Positions 16,423 to 26,159 of a DNA stretch of 64,000 nucleotides are shown one piece after another. This DNA is from Streptococcus mitis. GTDB taxonomy: Bacteria > Bacillota > Bacilli > Lactobacillales > Streptococcaceae. The notes below the pieces were generated by a model, which had not been told where the DNA came from, searched no databases, and saw only the letters and a program-made list of their open reading frames with translations. The translations under genes were made by a program, and so were the position numbers. The stretch is taken from contig CP014326.1 of NCBI GenBank assembly GCA_001560895.1, positions 124,001 to 188,000 on the forward strand, given 5' to 3'. Each line of letters opens with the position of its first letter. Position 1 is the stretch's first letter.

Positions 16423-17235
16423 TTATTTTATTTTTTTATAATCGTTAATTATTTGATCAATGAATTTTGAATAGTAAGTGTTTATTATATCTTTATCATT
16501 CCAAAATCTATCATAATCTTCTCTATTGTAGTATTTAGCATAATCATATTCATATTTATCCTCAAATTGTTTAAAATATATATTAGTTGGTATTAATTTT
16601 GTTCGTGATTTACCTGTATTATAATCTGAAGAATAATCTGTTGCATAAACTTGAATATTAGAGAGATTATTTTGTGTTTTACTTGTATTATTGATGAAAA
16701 TTGTGAAAATAACAAGATTCATTTTATCGTATCCAGAGTCAATATCATTAGTATTGATTTGTAAATTATTTTCATTTATTCTATTAGAAATATCAATATT
16801 TAAATTTGGTCCAAATTCAACATGATTATTTGAAAAGTAATTACTAAAAGGATTTTGATCTGTGTTAAATTTAATATGTCCAATTTTTCCTTTTGATTTT
16901 CCTGTTAGTTGAAATCTCATATCTAATCCTTCCATAGGTATAGATAGACTATGTGTAGATATATAATCATCGAAATAGTCCGAATGAGAATTTGAAGAGA
17001 GAATCATATATGACCGTATATATACAGTTGTATCTTTCATATCATCGCTACCATAATTATATATGGAGAAGATGTCGTCATCTTTAGTCCATCCAACTGG
17101 ATTATTTAGTACAAAGGAGTATGACGGTCTTCTTGTTACATATTGATAAAACGGAACAATAGCAGTAGTGAGAAGACTGACTATAATCGGCACAATTACA
17201 GTACTTTGTTTATAAAATTTTAATATTCTGCTCAT
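16423..17235 (-). CDS. Orphan membrane-anchored protein, unknown function
   Basis: I do not recognise this protein of 270 residues. One N-terminal transmembrane segment (about 9-30) is followed by a soluble region rich in Asn, Asp, Tyr and Ser, probably mostly beta strands and likely outside the cell. The C-terminus is charged (KKIK). The gene is extremely AT-rich, well above the surrounding core genes, which suggests horizontal transfer. A GAGGT site lies before the ATG and TATTAT-like sequence further upstream. It sits alone between the restriction operon and an IS, flanked by AT-rich gaps, so a cargo or defence-related role is possible but unproven. Confidence 0.65.
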   Translation of the reverse strand: MSRILKFYKQSTVIVPIIVSLLTTAIVPFYQYVTRRPSYSFVLNNPVGWTKDDDIFSIYNYGSDDMKDTTVYIRSYMILSSNSHSDYFDDYISTHSLSIPMEGLDMRFQLTGKSKGKIGHIKFNTDQNPFSNYFSNNHVEFGPNLNIDISNRINENNLQINTNDIDSGYDKMNLVIFTIFINNTSKTQNNLSNIQVYATDYSSDYNTGKSRTKLIPTNIYFKQFEDKYEYDYAKYYNREDYDRFWNDKDIINTYYSKFIDQIINDYKKIK

Positions 17236-18013
17236 TTTTATACCTCATATAATAATTTGGAGACTAGTAGATTTCTTATTTTGTGAAATATTCTAATACA
17301 GATTAGTATAAATTATAATATATAGTATCTTCCATAAAATATATTACTTGATATTGTTTTGTGATTAAAAATCTAATCTGTATGTTTACTAAAAGTAAAT
17401 ATAATTACTTTATCTTTTATGATTTTTTTCAAAAGTTTGAATGATAGTTTGTTTGTATTAAAAATATCGAGCTATTTATTCGAAATATAGTTCCTGATAA
17501 CTTTATGTTTCAGTAAGTTCATCAATCTGATACATTAACTTATAAATATTTTTTATTGCTTCAATTACCTATCAAATATAAAATAGTGCATGGGAAAAGT
17601 TTGTATAAAAAATTCTTTATCATCATTATACCACGATTCGACACTATTTTATTTTTATTAAAAACGGAGATTAGGTATAATGGTTTTAAAATTATAAAAA
17701 CGTATCAGTTATTTTATCAACAAACTTGATATACTGCGTTTTATAAAATATTTGGTCATCTTTTTTAAAATTCCAAAATTGAGAAATTTTTAGATTCTTT
17801 ATGTTAAACAATCTTCAAAATATAGAATAGTCTTACTTTACAATTAACTTTAAACTGTTTATCAATAGTTGAGTGAAAATTATCAGTTTTAATTTTAAAT
17901 CCTCTAAATGGATAGCTATGTAAAACGAAAATCTAATTTATCTAACAAAAAATGTAGTCATTCGAATGATTTTTATTGCAATGTACTGAAATTAACAAAA
18001 AGAAAAAACGCTT
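17236..18013. other. AT-rich noncoding stretch
   Basis: About 780 bp between the orphan gene and the IS. Very AT-rich with many stop codons in every frame. I see no gene, RNA or clear repeat except the left arm of the split terminator at its right end. Confidence 0.5.
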
Positions 18014-18047
18014 GAATGTACTGACCCCCAAAAGTTAGACAATTAAT

Positions 18048-18887
18048 TTAAGCAAAGGATTTAGTTCTGTATTGGACAGGACTAAGTCCTTTTAGTTTTA
18101 CCTTAATTCGTTTGTTGTTGTAGTAATCGATATAGTCTATAATGGCTTGTTCCAATTGATTAAGTGATTTAAAGTTTTTCTCATGGCCATAAAACATTTC
18201 GGATTTTAAAATGCCAAAGAAAGATTCCATCATACCGTTGTCTGGGCTGTTGCCCTTACGTGACATGGATGCTTGAATTCCCTTACTCTCTAGGAACCGA
18301 TGATAAGAATCGTGTTGGTATTGCCAACCTTGATCACTATGGAGAATCGTATTCTCGTAGTATTTCTCTGTGAAGGCCTGTTCCAACATCGTTTTTACTT
18401 GTTCTAAATTAGGAGAACAAGAAAGATTAAAAGCAATAATTTCGCTGTTAAAGCCATCTAAAACAGGCGATAAATACAATTTCTGCGTGCTATTTGGAAT
18501 GGCAAACTCTGTCACATCCGTATAACACTTTTCCATTGGTCTCGATGCTTCAAACTGGCGTTGAATGAGATTCTCTGCTTTCTTGCCAATCTCTCCTTGG
18601 TAGGAAGAATACTTTCGTTTACGGCGAATTCGAGCACTTAAACCAAGGATTTTCATCAGACGTTGGACCTTCTTATGGTTTACTATATGACCACGATTCC
18701 TCAATTCAAGAGTTATTCGGCGATAGCCATAATTTCCTTTGTGCTCAGTAAAAATAGCTTGAATTTCAGCTTTAAGATCTTTATCTTTGTCAAGCCCATC
18801 TAGTTCCTTCAACTGATAATAGTAAGTTGAGCGAGGTAAACGAGCCACTTCAAGAAGTAAATCTAGTCGAAATCCTCCTGAAGCCAT
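18048..18887 (-). CDS. IS3-family transposase OrfB (DDE integrase domain)
   Basis: Catalytic part of the transposase, 279 residues. An HTH_21-type segment with [13 protein letters not shown] (about 48-60) precedes the rve integrase core. The DDE residues are visible as the D of CYTDVTEF, the D of LHSDQGWQY and the E of [12 protein letters not shown]. The family YYNNKRIK motif is near the end. It is probably made mainly as an OrfAB fusion by -1 frameshifting; the frame is open upstream of the ATG back to the slippery site. Confidence 0.92.
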   Translation of the reverse strand: MASGGFRLDLLLEVARLPRSTYYYQLKELDGLDKDKDLKAEIQAIFTEHKGNYGYRRITLELRNRGHIVNHKKVQRLMKILGLSARIRRKRKYSSYQGEIGKKAENLIQRQFEASRPMEKCYTDVTEFAIPNSTQKLYLSPVLDGFNSEIIAFNLSCSPNLEQVKTMLEQAFTEKYYENTILHSDQGWQYQHDSYHRFLESKGIQASMSRKGNSPDNGMMESFFGILKSEMFYGHEKNFKSLNQLEQAIIDYIDYYNNKRIKVKLKGLSPVQYRTKSFA

Positions 18888-19399
18888 TTCTCTAATTGTC
18901 TCTGCCTTTCTCGCTGTATGGTTTCGTCCCTGTCTTCCAGCTCTTTTAACTTTTTTAAGTAAGCCACCTCAGTACGTAAGCGTTCATTCTCCTCTTGGAG
19001 TCGCTCTAGTTCTGTCATTTCATCCCAAGTTTTCTTCCGTTTACGTCCCATTTTAGTTGATCTCCCTCTTGTTTTCTCAACAATAGTATACCCGTTTTTC
19101 TTGTATTGTGCTAGCCAATTAAGAAGTATCGTACGACTTGGGAGGCCGTATTCAAGAGAAACTCTATCTTTAGTCCAGCCTTCATGTAAGACTTTATGAA
19201 TCATTTCTTGCTTTAAATCAGGAGAATAGTAACGATTTTTTCCTTTTTTGACGAACTCTATTCCGTAACGATCAATCAATTTAATCATGTACCTAATATT
19301 AGAATTGTTTATCCCAAATTTATTTGAAAGCTTCTCTATGCTATATCCTTGTTTTCTAAGTTCATAGATCTGAACTTTATCATCATAAGTTAATTTCAT
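18863..19399 (-). CDS. IS3-family OrfA (DNA-binding)
   Basis: 178 residues with two helix-turn-helix segments (about 7-45 and 62-100) for binding the IS ends, followed by a leucine-zipper-like coiled coil ([14 protein letters not shown], about 133-146) for multimerisation. The ORF overlaps OrfB by 25 bp in a different frame. Confidence 0.9.
   Translation of the reverse strand: MKLTYDDKVQIYELRKQGYSIEKLSNKFGINNSNIRYMIKLIDRYGIEFVKKGKNRYYSPDLKQEMIHKVLHEGWTKDRVSLEYGLPSRTILLNWLAQYKKNGYTIVEKTRGRSTKMGRKRKKTWDEMTELERLQEENERLRTEVAYLKKLKELEDRDETIQRERQRQLEKWLQEDFD
18950..18956 (-). promoter_or_regulatory. Programmed -1 frameshift site of the IS
   Basis: The minus strand reads A AAA AAG in the OrfA frame (Leu-Lys-Lys), the standard slippery heptamer of IS150-type elements. 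A -1 shift here joins OrfA without a stop to the OrfB frame. Confidence 0.8.
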
Positions 19400-19455
19400 A
19401 ATAAAAACACCCCAAAAGTTAGATTTTTTCTGTCTAACTTTTGGGGTGCAGTTCA

Positions 19456-19475
19456 GAATTAGCGTTTTTCTTCTG
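19456..19475 (-). terminator. rpmF-rpmG terminator, split by the IS
   Basis: AGCGTTTTT (19461-19469) on this side of the IS and AAAAACGCT (18004-18012) on the other side are exact complements. Without the IS and one GAA they would stand 6 nt apart and form a 9-bp bidirectional terminator. The element is inserted in the loop. Confidence 0.75.
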
Positions 19476-19495
19476 TATTGATTCGTATTGAATGC

Positions 19496-19645
19496 TTACT
19501 TAACTTCTGTAAACACAACGTGTTTGCGAAGTTTTGGTGAGTATTTCTTCAATTGAAGACGGTCTGGAGTGTTACGTTTGTTTTTAGAAGTAAGGTACAA
19601 GCGTTCACCAGATTCTTTGTGTTCAAGTGTAATATTTACGCGCAT
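19496..19645 (-). CDS. rpmG: 50S ribosomal protein L33
   Basis: A 49-residue protein of the large subunit, starting [20 protein letters not shown] and ending HVVFTEVK. It lacks the Cys pairs, so it is the zinc-independent form. It lies 15 bp downstream of rpmF with an AAGGGAG site before the ATG. Its terminator has been split by the IS. Confidence 0.95.
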
Positions 19646-19660
19646 GGTATCTCCCTTCTA

Positions 19661-19843
19661 TTATTCAGCTGATGCAGCTTTAGCGATTTTACGTCCTTTG
19701 TAGTATCCTTTAAGTGATACACGGTGAGAACGTGAGTAATCTCCAGTAGTTTCGTCAAAGTTTACAGATGGAGCTGTTACTTTGTAGTGTGTACGACGTT
19801 TGTTTTTCTTCGCTTTTGAAGTGCGACGTGCAGGTACTGCCAT
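19661..19843 (-). CDS. rpmF: 50S ribosomal protein L32
   Basis: Large-subunit protein of 60 residues, starting [19 protein letters not shown]. No zinc-binding Cys residues are present, so it is also the zinc-free type. It is the first gene of the rpmF-rpmG operon, with AAGGAG before the ATG. Confidence 0.96.
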
Positions 19844-19904
19844 TTTGATTTCTCCTTTAGGTATTTATATTCGATTCAATCTACTGATTTTCATCAACCA
19901 TACT

Positions 19905-19933
19905 AGGATAACACATTTTTTTTGTAAAGTAAA
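19905..19933 (-). promoter_or_regulatory. rpmF promoter
   Basis: On the minus strand: TTTACT (19933-19928), 17 bp, TATCCT (19910-19905). The boxes are only moderately close to consensus. Confidence 0.5.
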
Positions 19934-20073
19934 GTTACTTGACAAAAAAAGATGAAAAAATTAAAAGGTCATCAACCGGATTAATCTAAATTTTCTGAAA
20001 ATTCAAGAATTTTCTTCTGTTCATTGCTTTTAAAATGTGCTATAATAGTAAAAACTGAAATGGGAGGGAACAA

Positions 20074-21777
20074 ATGACTGAATTAGCTAAACGTCATCGC
20101 AGTAGCATTTATGATAGTATGGTTAAATCACCAAACCGTGCTATGCTTCGTGCGACTGGTATGACAGATAAGGACTTTGAAACACCGATTGTGGGAGTGA
20201 TTTCGACTTGGGCGGAAAATACACCATGTAACATCCACTTGCATGATTTTGGGAAATTGGCTAAAGAGGGTGTCAAATCTGCAGGCGCTTGGCCTGTGCA
20301 GTTTGGGACTATCACTGTAGCGGACGGGATTGCCATGGGAACGCCTGGTATGCGTTTCTCTTTGACATCTCGTGATATCATCGCGGACTCCATCGAAGCG
20401 GCTATGGGTGGTCACAACGTGGATGCCTTCGTCGCTATCGGTGGCTGTGACAAGAACATGCCTGGATCTATGATTGCTATTGCAAATATGGATATTCCAG
20501 CTATTTTCGCTTATGGTGGAACCATTGCACCGGGAAATCTTGATGGCAAAGACATCGACTTGGTTTCTGTTTTTGAGGGTATCGGAAAATGGAACCACGG
20601 TGACATGACAGCTGAGGACGTGAAACGTCTTGAGTGTAATGCTTGCCCTGGCCCTGGTGGCTGTGGTGGTATGTACACTGCTAATACCATGGCGACTGCT
20701 ATCGAAGTTCTCGGTATGAGTTTGCCAGGCTCTTCATCTCACCCAGCTGAATCAGCTGACAAGAAAGAAGACATCGAAGCAGCAGGACGTGCTGTTGTTA
20801 AGATGTTGGAGCTCGGTCTCAAACCATCAGATATCTTGACTCGTGAAGCCTTTGAAGATGCTATCACTGTAACTATGGCTCTCGGTGGTTCTACAAATGC
20901 CACTCTTCACTTGCTTGCCATTGCCCATGCTGCCAATGTTGACTTGTCACTTGAGGACTTTAATACAATCCAAGAACGTGTGCCTCACTTGGCTGACTTG
21001 AAACCATCTGGTCAGTATGTCTTCCAAGACCTCTACGAAGTCGGTGGTGTGCCTGCGGTTATGAGATATCTCTTGGCAAATGGTTTCCTTCATGGAGACC
21101 GCATTACATGTACTGGTAAGACTGTTGCTGAGAACTTAGCTGACTTTGCAGATCTTACACCAGGTCAAAAAGTCATCATGCCACTTGAAAATCCAAAACG
21201 TGCAGATGGTCCGCTTATCATCTTGAACGGGAACCTTGCTCCTGACGGTGCGGTTGCCAAGGTATCAGGTGTTAAGGTCCGTCGTCACGTTGGTCCAGCT
21301 AAGGTCTTTGACTCAGAAGAAGATGCTATTCAGGCTGTTCTGACAGATGAAATCGTTGATGGCGATGTAGTCGTTGTTCGTTTCGTTGGACCTAAGGGTG
21401 GTCCTGGTATGCCTGAGATGCTCTCACTTTCATCAATGATTGTTGGTAAAGGTCAAGGAGACAAGGTTGCCCTCTTGACGGATGGGCGTTTCTCTGGTGG
21501 TACTTATGGTCTGGTTGTTGGACATATCGCCCCTGAAGCTCAGGATGGTGGACCAATTGCCTACCTTCGTACAGGTGATATCGTTACGGTTGACCAAGAT
21601 ACCAAAGAAATTTCCATGGCCGTATCCGAAGAAGAACTTGAAAAACGCAAGGCAGAAACAACCTTGCCACCACTTTACAGCCGTGGTGTCCTCGGTAAAT
21701 ATGCCCACATCGTATCATCCGCTTCACGCGGAGCCGTGACAGACTTCTGGAATATGGACAAGTCAGGTAAAAAATAA
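20074..21777 (+). CDS. ilvD: Dihydroxy-acid dehydratase
   Basis: Cytoplasmic Fe-S enzyme of isoleucine, valine and pantothenate synthesis. It dehydrates 2,3-dihydroxy-3-methylvalerate and 2,3-dihydroxyisovalerate to the 2-oxo acids. It has 567 residues, full length. Cluster cysteines appear in GGCDKNMPG (about 124-132) and in the [16 protein letters not shown] motif (about 190-205). The C-terminal GRFSGGTYG and GHIAPEA motifs of the family are present. An extended -10 box TGC-TATAAT ends at 20046, and GGGAGG precedes the ATG. It is monocistronic with a terminator behind; the other ilv genes are not in the window. Confidence 0.97.
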   Translation: MTELAKRHRSSIYDSMVKSPNRAMLRATGMTDKDFETPIVGVISTWAENTPCNIHLHDFGKLAKEGVKSAGAWPVQFGTITVADGIAMGTPGMRFSLTSRDIIADSIEAAMGGHNVDAFVAIGGCDKNMPGSMIAIANMDIPAIFAYGGTIAPGNLDGKDIDLVSVFEGIGKWNHGDMTAEDVKRLECNACPGPGGCGGMYTANTMATAIEVLGMSLPGSSSHPAESADKKEDIEAAGRAVVKMLELGLKPSDILTREAFEDAITVTMALGGSTNATLHLLAIAHAANVDLSLEDFNTIQERVPHLADLKPSGQYVFQDLYEVGGVPAVMRYLLANGFLHGDRITCTGKTVAENLADFADLTPGQKVIMPLENPKRADGPLIILNGNLAPDGAVAKVSGVKVRRHVGPAKVFDSEEDAIQAVLTDEIVDGDVVVVRFVGPKGGPGMPEMLSLSSMIVGKGQGDKVALLTDGRFSGGTYGLVVGHIAPEAQDGGPIAYLRTGDIVTVDQDTKEISMAVSEEELEKRKAETTLPPLYSRGVLGKYAHIVSSASRGAVTDFWNMDKSGKK

Positions 21778-21782
21778 ACTTA

Positions 21783-21812
21783 AAAAGCAAGCCAATCTCG
21801 GCTTGCTTCTTT
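21783..21812. terminator. Terminator between ilvD and the SufT-like gene
   Basis: AAGCAAGCC and GGCTTGCTT form a 9-bp stem with a short loop and a T-rich tail; it can serve both converging genes. Confidence 0.85.
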
Positions 21813-21837
21813 TCATCTTCAAAAGTAATTTGCCTGT

Positions 21838-22179
21838 TTAACGAGGTGGCAGTCCAAGGGCAATACGACCGTAGCGACTGATTCGTGTGATCTTCCAGGC
21901 AGGCGACCAGGTAACTTCAACCTTGACATCTTCGATACCCTCGATTTGTTTCAGACCTGCCACGATTTCGATAGGTAGGCTTTCGGCGCAATCACAGGCG
22001 GTGTCGGTGAAGGTCATGACAATCTTGCAGAGACCCGTTTCATCCAGATTGATTTCATAAATCAGCCCTAGATTGTACACATCCAATTCCACATCTGTAT
22101 CAAAAACCTTCTCTAGTTTTTCGATAATTTGGTCTTGCAAGGCCAAAGCACGGTCATTGATTTTGATATCATCTCTCAT
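21838..22179 (-). CDS. MIP18/DUF59 family iron-sulfur cluster assembly protein
   Basis: 113-residue cytoplasmic protein of the MIP18 (PaaD/SufT) family, which helps Fe-S protein maturation. The family core runs from VFDTDVELDVYNLGLIYEI to VTWSPAW. The reactive Cys region is TDTACDCAESLP, with two cysteines. Being next to ilvD, an Fe-S enzyme, fits such a role. GGAGGG precedes the ATG. The gene is read toward ilvD and shares its terminator. Confidence 0.85.
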   Translation of the reverse strand: MRDDIKINDRALALQDQIIEKLEKVFDTDVELDVYNLGLIYEINLDETGLCKIVMTFTDTACDCAESLPIEIVAGLKQIEGIEDVKVEVTWSPAWKITRISRYGRIALGLPPR

Positions 22180-22302
22180 TACAGTCCCTCCACGTGATAA
22201 ATATCCTCTATTTTCTCATAATTCTGACAATTTGGCAAGTTTTTGATGAATTTTCTGAAAAATATGATAAAATGAAGAAAATACTGAATCAAGGGGAAGC
22301 CT

Positions 22303-23154
22303 ATGGAGCAGATTGGAAAAGTCTTTAGACAATTACGAGAGTCAAGAAATATCTCGCTGAGACAGGCGACTGGGGGACAATTTTCGCCGTCCATGTTATC
22401 CCGATTTGAAACTGGTCAGAGTGAGCTTTCGGTAGAAAAGTTTCTATTTGCCCTAGAAAATATATCTGCCAGTGTGGAGGAAATCCTCTTTCTGGCGAGA
22501 GGTTTTCAGTATGATACAGATTCTGAGTTGAGAAAAGAAATCACAGATGTCTTGGATTTAAAGAATATAGCACCTCTCGAAGACTTGTATCGCAAGGAGT
22601 ATCAAAAGCATGCCCATTCTCAAAACAAACAGAAACATATTCTAAATGCCATTATTATCAAGTCTTATATGAAGGGCATGGATGAAACGGTAGAGTTAAC
22701 GGCAGAGGAAGGGAAAGTCCTTCATGACTACTTGTTTTCTACCGAGATTTGGGGAATCTATGAACTCAATTTATTTTCAGTCAGTTCTGCTTTTTTATCT
22801 GTTTCTCTTTTTACTAGATATGTACGAGAAATGGTACGTAAATCTGATTTTCTAATGGAAATGTCTGGCAATCGAAACCTTTTTCACACTATACTATTGA
22901 ATGGTTTTTTAGCCAGCATTGAGTGTGAAGAATTTACCAATGCCTCTTATTTTAAACGTGTTATCGAAGAGCATTTCTACAATGAAAATGAGACCTATTT
23001 CCGAATTGTCTATTTGTGGGCTGAAGGCCTCCTTGATAGCAAGCAAGGTAGAGTCAAGGAAGGCCAGAAAAAGATGGAGGATGCTGTCCGTATTTTTGAG
23101 ATGCTTGGCTGTAATAAATCTGCCGAATACTATAGAAATACGACCGATTGTTGA
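22303..23154 (+). CDS. Rgg/MutR family transcriptional regulator
   Basis: Regulator of 283 residues with an N-terminal XRE helix-turn-helix (about 5-60: GKVFRQLRESRNISLRQATG, then SMLSRFETGQSELS) and a C-terminal helical-repeat domain of the Rgg type. Such proteins often respond to short hydrophobic peptides. I searched the flanks for a short peptide gene and found none with a proper start, so this may be a stand-alone member. The most likely target is the MFS exporter gene downstream; a terminator-like hairpin lies between them. An AAGGGGAAG site stands before the ATG. Confidence 0.88.
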   Translation: MEQIGKVFRQLRESRNISLRQATGGQFSPSMLSRFETGQSELSVEKFLFALENISASVEEILFLARGFQYDTDSELRKEITDVLDLKNIAPLEDLYRKEYQKHAHSQNKQKHILNAIIIKSYMKGMDETVELTAEEGKVLHDYLFSTEIWGIYELNLFSVSSAFLSVSLFTRYVREMVRKSDFLMEMSGNRNLFHTILLNGFLASIECEEFTNASYFKRVIEEHFYNENETYFRIVYLWAEGLLDSKQGRVKEGQKKMEDAVRIFEMLGCNKSAEYYRNTTDC

Positions 23155-23190
23155 ATATCTGCAAACTAAGAAAATCATTTGAAATTTTAA

Positions 23191-23245
23191 GCGATAGAAT
23201 TGTTGACCTCTCTCGTGTCACTGGAGAAATTCTATCGTCTCTTTT
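23191..23245 (+). terminator. Terminator-like hairpin after the rgg gene
   Basis: CGATAGAATT (from 23192) pairs with AATTCTATCG (23228-23237), with a long loop and a T-rich tail. Confidence 0.6.
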
Positions 23246-23353
23246 CACTTATTTTTTTGTTGCATATATTCAAAAGTTTTTCCTCTAAAATTTCTAAGTG
23301 CTATACTATAGTCATACTTCACATAAAACTTCGAACAAGAAGGGAGATTACCT

Positions 23354-24601
23354 ATGAAACTATTGTTCAGAAATCAAGCTTATCGACTCTTGACTTTGTC
23401 ACGTTTCTTCAATGCTTTTGGTGCTTCGATTTTCAACCTGGTATTTATCGTCTATGCATCGACTTTGCCACAAGCTTCTTTTGCGGTTGCTATGGCGAAT
23501 ATTGTCATGATTATTCCGACTCTCTTTACAGTTTTTGTAGGGATTCGGGCAGATTACACGAGGAACAAGGTCAAATGGATGACCTATAGCGGTTTGTTTC
23601 AGGCGGTTTTATTTTTTCTGGCAGCCCTAGTTGTTCAGCAAGCTAGTCTCTTTGCCTTTTCTAGCCTGTGTTTAATCAATGTCATTAGTGATGTCATCAG
23701 TGATTTTGCAGGTGGCCTGCGTATGCCTCTTATTAAGGAAAAAGTAGTTGAAGATGATCTGATGGAGGCTTATTCTTTTTCCCAGTTCATCACCTATATT
23801 TCAGCTATTGGTGGTCAAGCTTTTGGAGTCTGGCTCTTAGGTCTATCGGTCAACAATTTTTCCCTCGTTGCGGGAATCAATGCCTGCTTTTTCCTAGTAT
23901 CAGCCTCTATTCTCTTTTTAGGAAAAAGCAAATTAAGCCTGTCAATGTCATCTGCTGATGGTGAAATTCTAAAAAATGAGAAGCTTTCTATCAAAGACCA
24001 ATTCCTAACGATTTATCGAAATTTACGTCTCGTTTTTCTTAAAGGTGGGCAGAAAAACTTTGGATTCATGATCTTTGCTGTCTTGCTTATCAATGCCTTG
24101 GGTGGTTCCTTAGGAGGCATCTACAATATCTTCTTTTTGAGCCATTCTCTTTTGGACTTTTCTTACACAGAGGCATTATTTATCAGTCAAGTCTGTGCTT
24201 TAGTAGCAGTCATCATCAGTAGCCTTACGGGTAATGATTATTTTGGGAAGCAGTCCCTGCCTAGATTGATGATGTGGGCGACCGTAGGACTCAGTCTAGT
24301 TGGTCTAGCTAACGTATTCAATCAAGTCGTGCTTGGTTTACTATTTCTCTGTTCAACTCTGTATGTGTCTGGTAAAGTTCAACCAAAGATTAGTACCATG
24401 CTCCTGAAAAATCTAACTCCAGAGGTTCTAGCTCGTACCAGTAATTTTTTAGGTCTCTTGTTTACCTTATCCATACCTGTGGGAACAGCTTGTTTTTCAC
24501 TTATAGCTGTATGGAATATACAGTTGACTTGGATGCTATTTGTTGGTCTTTCCTTGCTAGCTATTCTTTTGACAGGTCTTAATCTCAAAAATGATATCTA
24601 A
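23354..24601 (+). CDS. MFS family efflux transporter
   Basis: Integral membrane protein of 415 residues with about 12 hydrophobic segments in two halves, linked by a hydrophilic loop around 195-225. The N-terminus LFRNQAYRLLTLSRFFNAFGAS and the GIRADYTRNKVKWM loop between helices 2 and 3 resemble the macrolide-efflux-like branch of the major facilitator superfamily. The substrate is not known. A promoter TATACT is visible at about 23303 and AAGGGAG precedes the ATG. The preceding Rgg gene is a plausible regulator. The stop TAA coincides with the end of a BOX element. Confidence 0.85.
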   Translation: MKLLFRNQAYRLLTLSRFFNAFGASIFNLVFIVYASTLPQASFAVAMANIVMIIPTLFTVFVGIRADYTRNKVKWMTYSGLFQAVLFFLAALVVQQASLFAFSSLCLINVISDVISDFAGGLRMPLIKEKVVEDDLMEAYSFSQFITYISAIGGQAFGVWLLGLSVNNFSLVAGINACFFLVSASILFLGKSKLSLSMSSADGEILKNEKLSIKDQFLTIYRNLRLVFLKGGQKNFGFMIFAVLLINALGGSLGGIYNIFFLSHSLLDFSYTEALFISQVCALVAVIISSLTGNDYFGKQSLPRLMMWATVGLSLVGLANVFNQVVLGLLFLCSTLYVSGKVQPKISTMLLKNLTPEVLARTSNFLGLLFTLSIPVGTACFSLIAVWNIQLTWMLFVGLSLLAILLTGLNLKNDI

Positions 24602-24753
24602 TACTCTTCGAAAATCTCTTCAAACCACGTCAACGTCGCCTTACCGTAGATATGGTTACTGACTTCGTCAGTTCTATCCACAACCTCAAAACACTGTTTT
24701 GAGCAACCTGCGGCTAGTTTCCTAGTTTGCTCTTTGATTTTCATTGAGTATAA
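24599..24753 (-). repeat. BOX element
   Basis: Second BOX copy, nearly the same as the one at 10375-10527 and in the same orientation: ATACTCTTCGAAAATCTCTTC at the left, the ACGTCGCCTTACCGTAGATATGG segment, TGACTTCGTCAGTT, and CTTTGATTTTCATTGAGTATAA at the right. It lies between the MFS gene and the hisS promoter and overlaps the MFS stop codon. Confidence 0.92.
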
Positions 24754-24830
24754 ATCCTAATTTTATTCATACTGTTTTAATCCCTCTATTTATGGTAAAA
24801 TAAGACTATTAAGTTTAAAGAGGATTCCCT

Positions 24831-26147
24831 ATGAAATTACAAAAACCAAAAGGAACGCAGGATATTTTACCTGCTGAATCTGCCAAGTGGCAGTACGTTG
24901 AGGGCTTTGCCCGTGAAATTTTCAAGCGCTATAACTACGCAGAAGTGCGCACGCCTATTTTTGAGCATTACGAGGTTATCAGTCGCTCTGTCGGAGATAC
25001 AACGGATATCGTAACCAAGGAAATGTACGACTTCTATGATAAGGGTGACCGTCATATCACCCTCCGTCCAGAAGGAACTGCGCCCGTTGTCCGTTCTTAT
25101 GTGGAAAATAAACTCTTTGCCCCAGAAGTGCAAAAGCCAAGTAAGTTCTACTACATGGGCCCTATGTTCCGTTATGAGCGTCCACAGGCAGGGCGTTTGC
25201 GCCAGTTCCACCAGATTGGTGTTGAATGTTTTGGCTCTAGCAATCCAGCTACCGATGTGGAAACAATCGCTATGGCAGCCCATTTCTTGAAAGAAATCGG
25301 TATCCAAGGTGTCAAATTACACCTCAACACTCTTGGAAATCCTGAGAGCCGTGCGGCCTACCGTCAAGCCTTGATTGACTATTTGACACCGCTCAAGGAG
25401 ACCTTGTCTAAGGATAGCCAACGTCGTTTGGAGGAAAATCCTCTCCGTGTCTTGGACTCTAAGGAAAAAGAAGACAAGGTGGCAGTGGAGAATGCGCCGT
25501 CTATCTTGGACTTCCTTGATGAAGAAAGCCAAGCTCATTTTGATGCTGTGCGTCAGATGTTGGAAAATCTTGGAGTAGACTATATCATCGATACCAATAT
25601 GGTGCGTGGTCTGGACTACTACAACCACACCATTTTTGAGTTTATCACTGAGATTGAGGGCAATGACCTGACAGTCTGTGCGGGTGGTCGTTACGATGGT
25701 TTGGTTGCTTACTTTGGAGGCCCTGAAACTGCTGGCTTTGGTTTTGGACTTGGTGTAGAGCGCCTGCTTCTCATTCTTGAAAAGCAAGGTGTGGCCCTCC
25801 CTATCGAAAACTCTCTAGATGTCTATATCGCAGTCTTGGGTCAAGGAGCAAATGTCAAGGCTTTGGAATTGGTACAGGCTCTTCGCCAACAAGGTTTCAA
25901 AGCAGAGCGTGATTACCTCAACCGTAAACTCAAAGCTCAGTTCAAGTCAGCCGATGTCTTTGCGGCTAAGACCCTCATCACTCTAGGAGAGAGTGAAGTC
26001 GAAAGCGGACAAGTGACAGTCAAGAACAACCAAATTAGAGAAGATTCAAACAGCTCCATTTACAGCAATTTACGAAAAGAAGTACAAATCTCAATTAAAG
26101 AAATTAGCAAAAATTTCTCAGAAATCTTTGAAAAACTAGGATTTTAA
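24831..26147 (+). CDS. hisS: Histidyl-tRNA synthetase
   Basis: Class II aminoacyl-tRNA synthetase that charges tRNA-His in the cytoplasm, 438 residues. Motif 2 is [20 protein letters not shown] (about 112-131). The histidine-binding motif is [14 protein letters not shown] (about 258-271), and motif 3 is [11 protein letters not shown]. The C-terminal anticodon-binding domain is complete. A promoter (TAAAAT at about 24800) follows the BOX element. No T-box leader is present. A terminator follows. Confidence 0.97.
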   Translation: MKLQKPKGTQDILPAESAKWQYVEGFAREIFKRYNYAEVRTPIFEHYEVISRSVGDTTDIVTKEMYDFYDKGDRHITLRPEGTAPVVRSYVENKLFAPEVQKPSKFYYMGPMFRYERPQAGRLRQFHQIGVECFGSSNPATDVETIAMAAHFLKEIGIQGVKLHLNTLGNPESRAAYRQALIDYLTPLKETLSKDSQRRLEENPLRVLDSKEKEDKVAVENAPSILDFLDEESQAHFDAVRQMLENLGVDYIIDTNMVRGLDYYNHTIFEFITEIEGNDLTVCAGGRYDGLVAYFGGPETAGFGFGLGVERLLLILEKQGVALPIENSLDVYIAVLGQGANVKALELVQALRQQGFKAERDYLNRKLKAQFKSADVFAAKTLITLGESEVESGQVTVKNNQIREDSNSSIYSNLRKEVQISIKEISKNFSEIFEKLGF

Positions 26148-26159
26148 TAGTAGAAAAAC

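Larger units (their letters stand above)
18017..19455 (-). mobile_element. Complete IS3-family insertion sequence (IS150 group type)
   Basis: The 1439-bp element has imperfect terminal inverted repeats of about 25 bp starting TGTACTGACCCCC at the left and TGAACTGCACCCC (minus strand) at the right, both continued by AAAAGTTAGACA. A 3-bp target duplication GAA is visible at 18014-18016 and 19456-19458. Two overlapping ORFs with an A6G frameshift signal encode the transposase. Everything needed for transposition appears intact. Just inside the right end a second copy of the AAAAGTTAGA motif forms a hairpin. It has inserted into the loop of the rpmG terminator. Confidence 0.9.

Noticed and set aside
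20128..20598. 156-residue minus-strand ORF within ilvD
   Set aside because: It is a shadow of the highly biased ilvD coding frame, with no ribosome-binding site and no family features. The same holds for other antisense ORFs in hisS, malP, malX, dapH and argS.
22180..23353. Short hydrophobic peptide (shp) gene near the Rgg regulator
   Set aside because: I checked both flanks. No short ORF with a start, a ribosome-binding site and a hydrophobic C-terminus was found.
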